A stretch of DNA of 64,000 nucleotides from Deltaproteobacteria bacterium UBA6106 (GCA_002428485.1 DIWM01000011.1:70469-134468), one strand, 5' to 3'; positions 50,598-58,641 are shown, numbered from the stretch's first letter. Notes: a model not told the origin generated them from the letters alone. Program-made: numbers and translations.

Positions 50598-51575
50598 ATG
50601 GATGTTATTGGCATCGGCGCTCTCAATCTCGACTTTATTTATGAGATCCAGGATATGGGCTACCTGAAGACGGCCGGTATCGACACCGAGGCAGGAAAGG
50701 AGATCGTCGGGGGCGATGATATATTGGAAGGTCTCCGCGATAAGCTCAACCGCTTCGGGACGTTGAAGAAGGTCGCACCCGGCGGTTCTGCATCGAACAC
50801 ATGCCACGTCCTGTCGCGAATGGGGTTTGGCGTGGGGCTCGTCGGCGTCCTCGGCGAAGACCGGGAAGGAGATTTCTACCTGAAGCAGTTGCCCTATGCG
50901 GACAAGAGTGCGATCGTCAGGAGGGGCAGATCGGGCATGGCCTATATCGTCAACACCCCTAAAAGGGACCGTTCGATCATCGTTATCCCCAACAGCAACA
51001 GCGACCTTACGGCTCAGGACGTCGGGAAATCAGACCTTTCGGGGCCGCGATGGGTCCATATGACCTCCTATGTCAAAGATCAGGCCATGGAGGCGCAGCT
51101 ATATATAAAAAAACAGATATCAGGGAAGGTTCCTTTCAGCATAGACCCCGGAGAGATATACGCAGCAATGGGAGAAAAGATATATCCCCTCATTGACGGT
51201 GCGGAGATACTTTTTACAACAGAAAAGGAAATGCTGATGCTCTACGGCGATGATGTGAACAAGGCAATAGGGAAAGCGCTGGAAATGGTCAACATCGTTG
51301 TCGTAAAAAAGGGGAAGAAAGGCGCATCGCTTTGCACGAAGAACAACAGCGTAGACGCGCAGGCCGGAAAGGTACATGTTGTTGACAATACCGGCGCCGG
51401 TGATGTCCTCAACGGCGTTTTCCTTGGCCTTTATATACAGGGAAAGGACCCTGCCGGCGCGCTGGGGGCAGCCGTTAAGGCAGCGTCAATAAGCACCACC
51501 GGGTTCGGCAGGGATGCCTACCCCGACGCAAAAATGGTAGAGGAATTGCTGCACAGCAACGAAAAAGGAAATTGA
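50598..51575 (+). CDS. PfkB-family carbohydrate/nucleoside kinase
   Basis: 325 residues of the ribokinase fold. It begins MDVIGIGALNLDFIYEI; GGSASNTCHVLSRMGFGVGL is the substrate-lid region, and the catalytic-base motif is DNTGAGDVLNGVFLGL near the C-terminus. An insertion at about 20-50 (GKEIVGGDDILEGLRDKL) is longer than in ribokinase. Substrate unknown; sugar, nucleoside or phosphosugar are all possible. It is the first of three genes in a row with PurN-like and HAD products, so they may act on one small molecule. Confidence 0.85.
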   Translation: MDVIGIGALNLDFIYEIQDMGYLKTAGIDTEAGKEIVGGDDILEGLRDKLNRFGTLKKVAPGGSASNTCHVLSRMGFGVGLVGVLGEDREGDFYLKQLPYADKSAIVRRGRSGMAYIVNTPKRDRSIIVIPNSNSDLTAQDVGKSDLSGPRWVHMTSYVKDQAMEAQLYIKKQISGKVPFSIDPGEIYAAMGEKIYPLIDGAEILFTTEKEMLMLYGDDVNKAIGKALEMVNIVVVKKGKKGASLCTKNNSVDAQAGKVHVVDNTGAGDVLNGVFLGLYIQGKDPAGALGAAVKAASISTTGFGRDAYPDAKMVEELLHSNEKGN

Positions 51576-51600
51576 CCATAAAGAAACAACGGGGGATTGT

Positions 51601-52374
51601 ATGAAGATATGCTGGTTCACGACAGGCAGGGATAAAGATGCCCTGACCTTGCTGCAAGACGTCAATGACGCTATTGAAAAGAAGGCGATTGACGGCGAGA
51701 TAGCCCTTTTATTCATGAACAGGGACAAAGGGGAGTCGCCCATTTCTGACGAGATCGTTGCCTATGCGGAGGGAAAAAAGATCCCTGTTGAGCTTTTCAG
51801 CACAAAACGCTTTCTCGAAGGGCGCGGCCTGAAGCTCAGCGAAGGAAGAGAGCTCTTCGACAGCGAGGTGCGGTCGAGGATCGCGCACTATGATTTCGAT
51901 ATTATATTCCTTGCGGGGTATATGCTTATCGTTTCGCAGGTGCTCTTTGAGCCATACATCGTCATCAACCTCCACCCTTCCCTTCCCAATGCATACAAAG
52001 GCAAGTGGGAAGACGTCATCAGGAACACCATAGAAGACGGCGAGAGAACCTTTGGCGCGATGATCCATATGGTCGATGCATCCCTCGACGAGGGAGCGCC
52101 GGTAAGCTTCGTCAAGCTCGCCCTTGAGGGTTATGAGATAGATACGTTTTATGATAACGCCTTCAGGGGGGACGCGAGCTCAAAGGACAGGCTCTTCAAG
52201 ATCATGAGGAGCCAGGAGTTCGCCATCGAAACCCCGCTCATCATCCATACGCTGTCATTGCTCTCAACAGGGGAACTTACAATAGGTGATAAAAAGGTTT
52301 ACTACAAAGGCACTGAATTGAGAGGAGGCGTTGATATAACAGAGATAGTCTGCGCCGCATTTAAATGCGCGTGA
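51601..52374 (+). CDS. Formyltransferase-fold protein (PurN-like)
   Basis: 257 residues. The fold is that of folate-dependent formyltransferases: FDIIFLAGYMLIVSQVLFEP, then the signature VINLHPSLPNAYKGK, IEDGERTFGAMIHMVDASLD (core His-Asp) and PVSFVKLALEG. GAR transformylases have N-H-P-S-LLP, seen here as N-L-H-P-S-L-P. The C-terminal 50 residues are longer than in PurN and unlike it. Because purine genes are absent nearby, a different formyl or carbamoyl acceptor is plausible. Ribosome site GGGG upstream is moderate. Confidence 0.75.
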   Translation: MKICWFTTGRDKDALTLLQDVNDAIEKKAIDGEIALLFMNRDKGESPISDEIVAYAEGKKIPVELFSTKRFLEGRGLKLSEGRELFDSEVRSRIAHYDFDIIFLAGYMLIVSQVLFEPYIVINLHPSLPNAYKGKWEDVIRNTIEDGERTFGAMIHMVDASLDEGAPVSFVKLALEGYEIDTFYDNAFRGDASSKDRLFKIMRSQEFAIETPLIIHTLSLLSTGELTIGDKKVYYKGTELRGGVDITEIVCAAFKCA

Positions 52375-52441
52375 ACAAAAAAACATGGAGCAGAGAGCAT
52401 ATGTCGTACGATAAAAAGCCGGGAACACGGAGACGCATAAT

Positions 52442-53440
52442 ATGAAAAAAACGATATACATTACGGATTGTGAAGGGCCTGTGACCAGAAACGATAATGC
52501 CTATGAGATAGCCGATGCCTTCCTGCGGGAAGGCGGGCGGCTTTTCAGCCTCCTGAGCAAGTTTGACGACTATCTCGGCGACGTAGAAAAGGTTGAGGGA
52601 TACCGGTACGGAAGTACCCTGCGGTTCATCCTCCCTTTCCTGAAAACGGCTGACGTTACCGATCGGGAAATACAGGGGTTCTCGGGACAGCACATAACCG
52701 TTATGAGCGGCATCCGGGAGACCCTGCAGGCTATCGATGGGTTGGCGCCCGTCTACGTGGTGAGCACAAGCTATATCCATTATATAAAAGAGGTCTGCCA
52801 ATACCTTGGCCTCAACATGGCAAACATGTTCTGTACAACGGTGTCTTTTGACGATTATGCCATGGATGAGGACGAGAAGAAGGTGATCGCGGGCTATCAC
52901 GAGGAATTTCTCAGGCTTCCTCCCATCACGTGGGATAAAGACAACAAGGTGAACCCCGATTCGCAGGGCACTATAGATGTATTGAAAGAGTTTTTTTCTG
53001 ACAGGCTGCCGTCTCTCCCTGTTTATCAGTGGATGAAGAATGTCAATCCGATTGGGGGCAGCGGAAAGGCGGAGGCGATACTTCAGATCTCGAAGCAGAC
53101 AGGGGTCCCCCTGGGCGATGTTCTTTACGTCGGGGACAGCATCACCGACGTTGATGCCTTCCGGCTCGTTAAGGACGGTGGGGGGCTCTCGGTCAGTTTT
53201 AACGGAAACCGTTATGCGGTCCAGTCGGCCGAATATGTTGTTGTCAGCGAAGATACCGCTATTCTCCGGGATATAGCAACAGGCTTTTGCCAACACGGGA
53301 AGGACGCAATCCGGGAAGCAAAGGTAAGCGAAACCACCCGGATATTCAAAGAGGGGACCTGCAACATGAAAGACGTCATCGCCCTGAGCGAGAAAACAAG
53401 AAAAGAGGTCAGGGGACAGGCCATAGGCAGCCTTGGATGA
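52442..53440 (+). CDS. HAD-superfamily protein resembling archaeal EhaR
   Basis: 332 residues. HAD motif I is ITDCEGPVT (Asp9, with Glu at the +2 position where most phosphatases have Asp); motif II VVSTSYIHY; motif III Lys in GSGKAEAILQI; motif IV YVGDSITDVDAFRLV. The TDCEGP opening resembles a protein annotated as energy-converting hydrogenase A subunit R in methanogens, recalled from memory. Its role is unknown. The motif suggests phosphohydrolase or phosphotransferase chemistry. It ends with an ATGA overlap with the next gene. Confidence 0.7.
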   Translation: MKKTIYITDCEGPVTRNDNAYEIADAFLREGGRLFSLLSKFDDYLGDVEKVEGYRYGSTLRFILPFLKTADVTDREIQGFSGQHITVMSGIRETLQAIDGLAPVYVVSTSYIHYIKEVCQYLGLNMANMFCTTVSFDDYAMDEDEKKVIAGYHEEFLRLPPITWDKDNKVNPDSQGTIDVLKEFFSDRLPSLPVYQWMKNVNPIGGSGKAEAILQISKQTGVPLGDVLYVGDSITDVDAFRLVKDGGGLSVSFNGNRYAVQSAEYVVVSEDTAILRDIATGFCQHGKDAIREAKVSETTRIFKEGTCNMKDVIALSEKTRKEVRGQAIGSLG

Positions 53441-53985
53441 AGTATTTTCTTCTTATTGTCATGTGCATCCTTTCGTTCTCATACTCCTATGCGGACGAGC
53501 ATTTCGTTATCTACCGCATGGGAGAAAAAGATCAGGCCGCGTGGAACATGTTCAGAAAATATTTTAGTGCAAAGGGCTACGACATGAGTTACTATGATGG
53601 CGCAGACAGCATTGATAAGCATATTGAGAATGCCAATAAGATTAACAGGTCGAATGGTACGGTCTTTCTTGCGATCGATCTGGTTTTTGGAGGAACAAAC
53701 AATGTTCTCGTGGCTGCCACAAACGCCAGACGGGGGAAAGGGAATATTCCTGACATCGATGAGGTGCCGGCCATCCATATTAACAATTCCATGGAGCTGG
53801 CTACCATGATAGCTGCCCCCTTCAACAAAAAGATAAAAAAGATGCCCCTCTTTATGGTATTGGGCATCGATATGCCCGGCATATTCCTGAGGCTGGAGTC
53901 GCCAAGGGATAAGGCGGGAGAGATCTTTGATCGATTGCACGAAGGTCTTCAGAAATACGTAAAACGAGGTAAGAATGAGAGATAA
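53437..53985 (+). CDS. Exported protein of unknown function
   Basis: 182 residues: signal peptide MKYFLLIVMCILSFSYSYA, then a soluble domain. The fold hints at an amidase_3-like arrangement (NKINRSNGTVFLAIDLVFGG in place of the usual SIHaNA strand), but zinc ligands are not clear. ATG at 53437 overlaps the HAD stop (ATGA), and its end overlaps rph by 11 bases, so translation is coupled on both sides. An upstream in-frame extension to 53287 is out of phase with the HAD gene and not believed. Confidence 0.6.
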   Translation: MKYFLLIVMCILSFSYSYADEHFVIYRMGEKDQAAWNMFRKYFSAKGYDMSYYDGADSIDKHIENANKINRSNGTVFLAIDLVFGGTNNVLVAATNARRGKGNIPDIDEVPAIHINNSMELATMIAAPFNKKIKKMPLFMVLGIDMPGIFLRLESPRDKAGEIFDRLHEGLQKYVKRGKNER

Positions 53986-54703
53986 CGGAAGATCAAACGA
54001 CAAGATACGCGACATAAGGATTGAAAAAAGTTTTTTACGGTATCCCGAGGGATCGGTCCTCGTAGAGATGGGGGCCACAAAGGTGATTTGCGGTGTAAGC
54101 GTTGAAGAGAAGGTGCCCCAGTTTTTAAAAAACAGCGGCAAGGGGTGGCTTACCGCTGAGTATTCAATGCTGCCGCGCTCAACGCACACGCGGTCGGTAA
54201 GGGAGGCCGTTACGGGCAGGGTTGGCGGCAGAACGCATGAAATCCAGAGGCTTATCGGAAGGGCGCTCCGCGCCGTTATGAACCTCGATATCATCGGCGA
54301 GAGGACGATCTGGGTCGATTGCGATGTAATCCAGGCCGATGGCGGGACAAGGACGGCAAGCATAACGGGCGGTTATGTAGCCCTTGTCGAAGCCCTGTGG
54401 AATATGAAAAAAAGAGGGATGATTGAAAAGATCCCGCTTCGTGATTCTGTTGCCGCTGTCAGCGTGGGCATCGTCAACGGACTGGTGGTCACAGACCTTA
54501 CATATGAAGAGGACTCAAGGGCAGATGTAGATATGAATTTCGTAATGACCGGCAGGGGACTCCTCATTGAGGTCCAGGGGACCGCTGAAAAGACCCCTTT
54601 CACAAAGGAACAGCTTGACCTCATGTATCAGTACGCATATAAAGGCATCGGAGAGATCACTCGGAGCCAGAAGATAACATTGGGTGGTCATTTCCCGGTA
54701 TGA
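53975..54703 (+). CDS. rph: Ribonuclease PH
   Basis: 242 residues. Conserved blocks: RYPEGSVLVEMGATKVICGV, GWLTAEYSMLPRSTHTR, GRTHEIQRLIGRALRAVMNL, DCDVIQADGGTRTASITGGY, DLTYEEDSRADVDMNFVMTG and EVQGTAEKTPF. The phosphate-binding Arg residues of the family are in SMLPRSTHTR and GRTHEIQR. It trims tRNA 3' ends phosphorolytically. It overlaps rdgB by 4 bases (ATGA), the common rph-rdgB arrangement. Confidence 0.95.
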   Translation: MRDNGRSNDKIRDIRIEKSFLRYPEGSVLVEMGATKVICGVSVEEKVPQFLKNSGKGWLTAEYSMLPRSTHTRSVREAVTGRVGGRTHEIQRLIGRALRAVMNLDIIGERTIWVDCDVIQADGGTRTASITGGYVALVEALWNMKKRGMIEKIPLRDSVAAVSVGIVNGLVVTDLTYEEDSRADVDMNFVMTGRGLLIEVQGTAEKTPFTKEQLDLMYQYAYKGIGEITRSQKITLGGHFPV

Positions 54704-55314
54704 GAGAAGTCATTATCGCAACGGAGAACATGGGCAAGTTCCATGAGATCAAAGCGCTCCTCGGCAGCGAGTTTGATGCCTTCCGATCCCTGAGGGATTT
54801 CAACGAAAAGGTGGCCGTGAGCGAGGACAGCGCCCTTTATATAGAAAATGCTATGAAAAAGGCGCGGAAGGTTGGCGACCAATTCGGACTGCATACCGTC
54901 GCTGATGATTCCGGCCTTGAGGTCGACGCACTTGACGGAAGACCGGGTGTCTATTCGTCGCGATACGGCAATGACGACGCTGACCGGATCACAAAACTGC
55001 TTGGCGAACTGGAAGGCGTACCATGGGAAAAAAGGCAGGCTGCCTTCAAGGCGTACCTTGCCCTTTATATGCCCGACAAGGAGAGGTGTTACGTCTTTTA
55101 TGGGGACATCCACGGCAGGATCGGCTTTGAACGGCACGGGGATGGCGGCTTCGGATTCGACCCTGTTTTTTATATACCGGCAATAGGAAAATACGCCGCA
55201 GAATTAAATGTGGAAGAAAAAAATATGTTAAGCCACAGGGGGAAGGCGGTTTTAGCCCTGAAGACCTTTCTCAATATGGATTTTTTTAAGAACTCCAGAG
55301 TTTTAAGCCTGTAA
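54700..55314 (+). CDS. rdgB: dITP/XTP pyrophosphatase (RdgB/HAM1)
   Basis: 204 residues. It starts IIATENMGKFHEIKALL; TVADDSGLEVDALDGRPGVYSSRY-type block (ADDSGLEVDALDGRPG) holds metal ligands; later GFGFDPVFYIPA and SHRGKAVLAL are intact. It removes non-canonical purine triphosphates. Its last 29 bases overlap, in antisense, the 3' end of the PPC-domain gene. Confidence 0.95.
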   Translation: MREVIIATENMGKFHEIKALLGSEFDAFRSLRDFNEKVAVSEDSALYIENAMKKARKVGDQFGLHTVADDSGLEVDALDGRPGVYSSRYGNDDADRITKLLGELEGVPWEKRQAAFKAYLALYMPDKERCYVFYGDIHGRIGFERHGDGGFGFDPVFYIPAIGKYAAELNVEEKNMLSHRGKAVLALKTFLNMDFFKNSRVLSL

Positions 55315-55714
55315 TCTCGTCAAAGCGCCTCTCAAGCCCTTGACCTTCAAGGGCAATCCCGAATAACTCCGAAGCAAAGATCACTGTACCTTCAAGAAGG
55401 TGGCCGCCTTTTGCGGTGCCGTCCTGCAATCCCAGTGTAATGTGCGCATGGACAGACATGCCGCCGTCAACTTCCGAGATATTTCCGGTGCAGGAAAGAA
55501 TCTCCGCAGGCTCATCAATGATAAAATCAGTGTATGTCTTTGCTGCCTGGTCATAAAAGGCTACATGAGCAGTTTTTACTGCACCTATAGCAGTAAAAAA
55601 ACCCATCTGAATGCCGCTTTCCTTAAAGACATTTTTTATTGACAGGAGGAGGTCGCCGTCATGAGGAAGGCGTACAAGAAACATTTTATCAGGTTTATAG
55701 AACCATGGATTCAT
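55286..55714 (-). CDS. PPC (DUF296) domain protein
   Basis: 142 residues. The PPC/DUF296 fold is shown by VRLPHDGDLLLSIKNVFKES, GFFTAIGAVKTAHVAFYD, SVHAHITLGLQDGTAKGGHL (His and GGH near the trimer metal site) and FGIALEGQGLERRFDEITGL. Bacterial members form trimers and often act as small regulators or metal/ligand binders; role unknown. The start is uncertain: ATG 55714 and 55684 lack ribosome sites, and the region upstream of 55703 is GACCAGATAGACCAG-type repeat words. It converges with rdgB and overlaps its 3' end. Confidence 0.8.
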   Translation of the reverse strand: MNPWFYKPDKMFLVRLPHDGDLLLSIKNVFKESGIQMGFFTAIGAVKTAHVAFYDQAAKTYTDFIIDEPAEILSCTGNISEVDGGMSVHAHITLGLQDGTAKGGHLLEGTVIFASELFGIALEGQGLERRFDEITGLKLWSS

Positions 55715-55775
55715 CTGGTCTATCTGGTCCATTTAGTCCATTTAGTCTATTTAGTCTGTTTGATCTGTTTTATTC
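55703..55775. repeat. Reiterated GGTCTATCTGGTCCATTTAG words
   Basis: About six variants of TCTATTTAG / TCCATTTAG / TCTGTTTGA in tandem, next to the 5' end of the PPC-domain gene. No inverted partner is visible. It may contribute to or obscure that gene's start. Confidence 0.6.
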
Positions 55776-55795
55776 TTTAACATTGAATAGATCTT

Positions 55796-55999
55796 GCCAT
55801 GAGCTATCAGCCATGAGCTGTATTTGCCGTTTGTTTGGTGGTCCCAACGAGGTTCGAACTCGTGTTTCCGGCGTGAGAGGCCAGCGTCCTTGGCCACTAG
55901 ACGATGGGACCGACGAGAAAGTATAGTATCAGAAAAGATCGGTATTTTCCAGCAAAATATCTCATTACGAAAGGCGGCTCATAGTTCATGGCTCATGGC
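55796..55999. repeat. Inverted word repeats flanking tRNA-Glu
   Basis: GCCATGAGCTATCAGCCATG (from 55796, 24 bases) and its inverted partner GGCTCATAGTTCATGGCTCA (55976-55999, 24 bases) match at 19 of 24 positions. They bracket the tRNA gene at 55836-55911. Confidence 0.6.
55836..55911 (-). tRNA. tRNA-Glu (CTC)
   Basis: Minus-strand cloverleaf: acceptor GGTCCCA/TGGGACC, anticodon stem CTGGC/GCCGG with loop CTCTCAC (anticodon CTC), T loop GTTCGAA, discriminator A and encoded CCA at the 55836 end. Glu identity follows from the anticodon. Confidence 0.95.
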
Positions 56000-56440
56000 A
56001 AAAGACAAGCACGAATATCTAAGCACCAAATCCTAAACAATATCAAAATTCAAATATCAAATGTTCCAAACAAGGTTTTTAAACACGTTTTGAATTTTGA
56101 ACATTCGAATTACGTAGAAAATAGCCTATCCCGGGCATATAATGAGAGCATTGCTCCGGGATATCCCGGAGCAAACCGTCGTGAGGCGAGGAAGCTCGGT
56201 CTTTTGCGAAGCAAAAGTTCCGAAGCCGAACGGGAGCGAACATATACCAGCCCACACCGTGGGCGAGAAGGGGAGGCTCTTCGGGCTTATGCCCGAAGAG
56301 GGGGCGACGTGAGCCTCTGGAATAGCAGTCCCGACGCCATGCTCATCCTTGATACATCATTTTCATTCTTCGAGGGTGCCGCGCACGGCGCGGCATGGGT
56401 AATTGTTCAGGATTTAGATATTCGGATTTAGGATTTGTCA
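56000..56440. repeat. Composite palindromic region, possibly structured RNA or remnant element
   Basis: Part of the 723-base gap before tatA. A+T-rich words at 56010-56110 and 56403-56437 are mutual inverted repeats. Between them: a perfect 24-base palindrome (56151-56174), hairpins at 56201-56217, 56251-56263, 56277-56300 (10-bp arms, 4-base loop) and 56377-56395 (8-bp arms, 3-base loop). No convincing gene; the 55988-56431 frame is translated repeat. Confidence 0.5.
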
Positions 56441-56634
56441 AGAAAGGTATTTTTCCGCCGAACGCATCTGTGTTCACGCATTTCATTGATTGACTATTGT
56501 CCGCAAAGGGTGGTAATGTAAGCTAATAGCTCATAGCTGATGGCTCATGGCAGACCAGAAAACCCTGATAAGCTCTCTGAAGGTCAGCCCTTCAGGCCAG
56601 AATGGGCTGTGGTCTTCAGCAAAGGAGGTTGGCT

Positions 56635-56832
56635 ATGTTTGGTCTTGGCATGCCGGAACTTATTGTCATACTCGTCATAGTCCTGATCATCTTCGGCGCC
56701 GGCAGGATCTCTGAGATCGGAGGCGCAATCGGCAAGGGTATAAAGAGTTTCAAAAAATCGGTGAACGAGCCCGATTCTATCGATGTGACGCCGAAGGACG
56801 AGAAGGACAAGGAAGAACCGAAACAACAGTAA
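56635..56832 (+). CDS. tatA: Twin-arginine translocation protein TatA/TatE
   Basis: 65 residues: N-terminal membrane helix (about 5-20, MPELIVILVIVLIIFGAGRI), short amphipathic helix (GGAIGKGIKSFKKSV) and an acidic tail. It forms the protein-conducting multimer for folded Tat substrates. AAAGGAGG precedes the ATG at 56635. tatC and tatB are not in the window. Confidence 0.93.
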   Translation: MFGLGMPELIVILVIVLIIFGAGRISEIGGAIGKGIKSFKKSVNEPDSIDVTPKDEKDKEEPKQQ

Positions 56833-56895
56833 CCATCCTTCCCACATATTCCGAATAGTCTTGATATTGCAGCGGAACATACATAGAATTGTCAC

Positions 56896-57861
56896 ATGGA
56901 AATTTTAAACGGCGATGAACCGGCATCGATCGACAAAGCCCTTACAATATTGAGAAGGGGGGATATTGTCGCCTTTCCCACCGAGACGGTATATGGACTC
57001 GGGGCAGATGCCCTTAATCCTTATGCGGTAGCGAAGATCTTTGAGGTGAAGAAGAGGCCGAGGTTTGACCCGCTTATCGTCCATATATGCGAAAGGCACT
57101 GGCTGTCCGCCTTTGCCGGACATGTGCCTGCTGAGATTATACGATTGACAGACAGGTTCTGGCCTGGCCCTCTTACCGTGATCCTGCCTAAAAAACCGAT
57201 CATCCCTGACATTGTCACCGCAGGACTCACAACGGTCGGGATCAGGATGCCGTCACATCCCGTTGCTTTAAACCTGATAAAGTCATTGCGAAACCCTATC
57301 GCCGCACCCAGCGCAAACCCTTTTGGCTACATGAGCCCAACGAAGGCCGGCCACGTAGCAAAGATGCTGAAGGATCGACTACCCCTGATCCTCGATGGCG
57401 GGGACAGCGTCTTTGGTATAGAGTCGACCATCGTCTCGTACCGGGACAACCGGGTCTATCTCCACCGGCACGGTGCGATAACCGTTGAGGAATTGGAGGA
57501 AGTTGTCGGCACAGTCCTGGAAAAAAAGGATGACGGCGTCTGCGAATCCCCCGGCGAACTGCCGTTTCATTACGCACCGGCCAGGCCCCTGAAGATCATC
57601 ACTTCAGCAGATGAGATCAGGAACACAAATGCCTCGTTCCTTGCGTTCCGGAAACCGGCAGGAGGGCCTGCCGCCAGACACATCAGGGTCCTTTCCCCGG
57701 GCGGTGATCTCAGGGAGGCGGCCGCGAATTTTTTTTCATACCTTATCGAGCTGGACCGTCATGATGTCGATGTGATCTACGCGGAAAAAATCCCTGAACA
57801 GGGTATCGGCAAAGCCATGATGGAAAGGCTCCGCAAGGCATCGAAAAAATACCCTTCGTGA
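56896..57861 (+). CDS. L-threonylcarbamoyladenylate synthase (Sua5/YwlC-type)
   Basis: 321 residues: N-terminal YrdC domain (ILRRGDIVAFPTETVYGLGA; KRPRFDPLIVH; PGPLTVILPKK; VGIRMPSHPVAL; PIAAPSANPFGYMSPTKA) and a C-terminal Sua5 domain (LPFHYAPARPL, then a smaller Rossmann-like region). It activates threonine and bicarbonate as threonylcarbamoyl-AMP for t6A37 of tRNA. Two-domain form (Sua5), not short TsaC. The start lacks a clear ribosome site. Confidence 0.92.
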   Translation: MEILNGDEPASIDKALTILRRGDIVAFPTETVYGLGADALNPYAVAKIFEVKKRPRFDPLIVHICERHWLSAFAGHVPAEIIRLTDRFWPGPLTVILPKKPIIPDIVTAGLTTVGIRMPSHPVALNLIKSLRNPIAAPSANPFGYMSPTKAGHVAKMLKDRLPLILDGGDSVFGIESTIVSYRDNRVYLHRHGAITVEELEEVVGTVLEKKDDGVCESPGELPFHYAPARPLKIITSADEIRNTNASFLAFRKPAGGPAARHIRVLSPGGDLREAAANFFSYLIELDRHDVDVIYAEKIPEQGIGKAMMERLRKASKKYPS

Positions 57862-58033
57862 GGCAGCATATAACCCGTTGATAATTTTAATAATCCATGA
57901 TAATGTAATGACCATGAGAAAAACAATCCTAATGCCGCACCTGCTTCGAAAAGTATTTGAAATAATTGAGGAAAATTGTTGCCGAGAGACTGCGCAAACT
58001 AATATTATGGCTAATAAAATCAAGGAGATGAAA

Positions 58034-58360
58034 GTGTCTTTTTACAACTTTTACACACGTTTTCCACAAATATTGTGGAAAACCACAATGCTTGTCATAA
58101 TCGTTGCCCTTCTTGCTTCATGTACAATATTCAAAAGCTCCAAGGAGAAGACCCAGACCCCCATGGAAAATGCGATGATCTCCATGACGGAGGAGGAGGT
58201 TCGCAAAAAGCTCGGTGAACCGAATATAGTGAGCGTTACGCCGGAGAACAAGATAATCTGGACGTACCGGCCTTCCTGGAAGATCATGCCTGACAATAAA
58301 GATACCGTTTATGTCGAGTTTGAGAACGGCAAGGTCGTAAAAATCATAAAGGTAAGGTGA
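58034..58360 (+). CDS. Small lipoprotein, SmpA/BamE-like
   Basis: 108 residues. N-terminal signal with lipobox LLASC (about 23-27), then a small domain with SMTEEEVRKKLGEPNIVSV and a C-terminal strand pair, like the SmpA/OmlA (BamE) fold. GTG at 58034 is chosen: AAGGAG lies 6 bases upstream; the ATG at 58028 directly abuts that site. The signal-peptide coding region contains the DnaA-box-like palindrome and the 53-base motif shared with 30775-30828. Confidence 0.7.
   Translation: MSFYNFYTRFPQILWKTTMLVIIVALLASCTIFKSSKEKTQTPMENAMISMTEEEVRKKLGEPNIVSVTPENKIIWTYRPSWKIMPDNKDTVYVEFENGKVVKIIKVR
58037..58088. repeat. Second copy of the DnaA-box-like 53-base motif
   Basis: TCTTTTTACAACTTTT aligned with the start of the copy at 30775. 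It holds a perfect inverted repeat TTTTCCACAA / TTGTGGAAAA (58060-58082) with a 3-base centre; each arm fits the DnaA-box pattern TTWTNCACA. Confidence 0.45.
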
Positions 58361-58365
58361 GCGCC

Positions 58366-58614
58366 ATGTTATGTGAAAAATGCGCAGGCGAAACCGAAAG
58401 CATAACCTGCACCCATTGCAGTAAAGAGATCGCCAAACTCGGGCCATATTGCTACCTCTGCGGCAACAAATTAACGGATAGCGCCGACCATCAGGAGCAG
58501 GAGCAGGATGATTTCTCCGACAGGATCCTTTGCAGCGACGGCTCATGCATAGGCGTTATTGATGAAAAAGGGTTTTGCAGGGTATGCGGTAAGCCATATA
58601 CGCCGGAATCGTAA
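58366..58614 (+). CDS. Small multi-zinc-ribbon protein
   Basis: 82 residues with five Cys pairs: Cys3/6 (CEKC), 15/18 (CTHC), 29/32 (CYLC), 56/61 (CSDGSC) and 71/74 (CRVC). The first four form two zinc-ribbon knuckles, and the last pair a third with the 56/61 loop. An acidic linker (about 41-50) separates the halves. Function unknown; such proteins often bind nucleic acid or act as zinc-dependent adaptors. ATG 58366 follows AAGGTGAG and is preferred over the GTG at 58357 that overlaps the previous stop. It precedes ftsY by 27 bases. Confidence 0.75.
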   Translation: MLCEKCAGETESITCTHCSKEIAKLGPYCYLCGNKLTDSADHQEQEQDDFSDRILCSDGSCIGVIDEKGFCRVCGKPYTPES

Positions 58615-58641
58615 TCACCAGCCTCATCTGAAAGATAGCCC

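Noticed and set aside
52361..53296. A 311-codon open frame antisense to the EhaR-like HAD gene
   Set aside because: The plus-strand gene has all four HAD motifs; the antisense frame lacks a ribosome site and homology.
55988..56431. 147-codon open frame between tRNA-Glu and tatA
   Set aside because: No ribosome site, and it runs through palindromes and word repeats; the translation is low-complexity.
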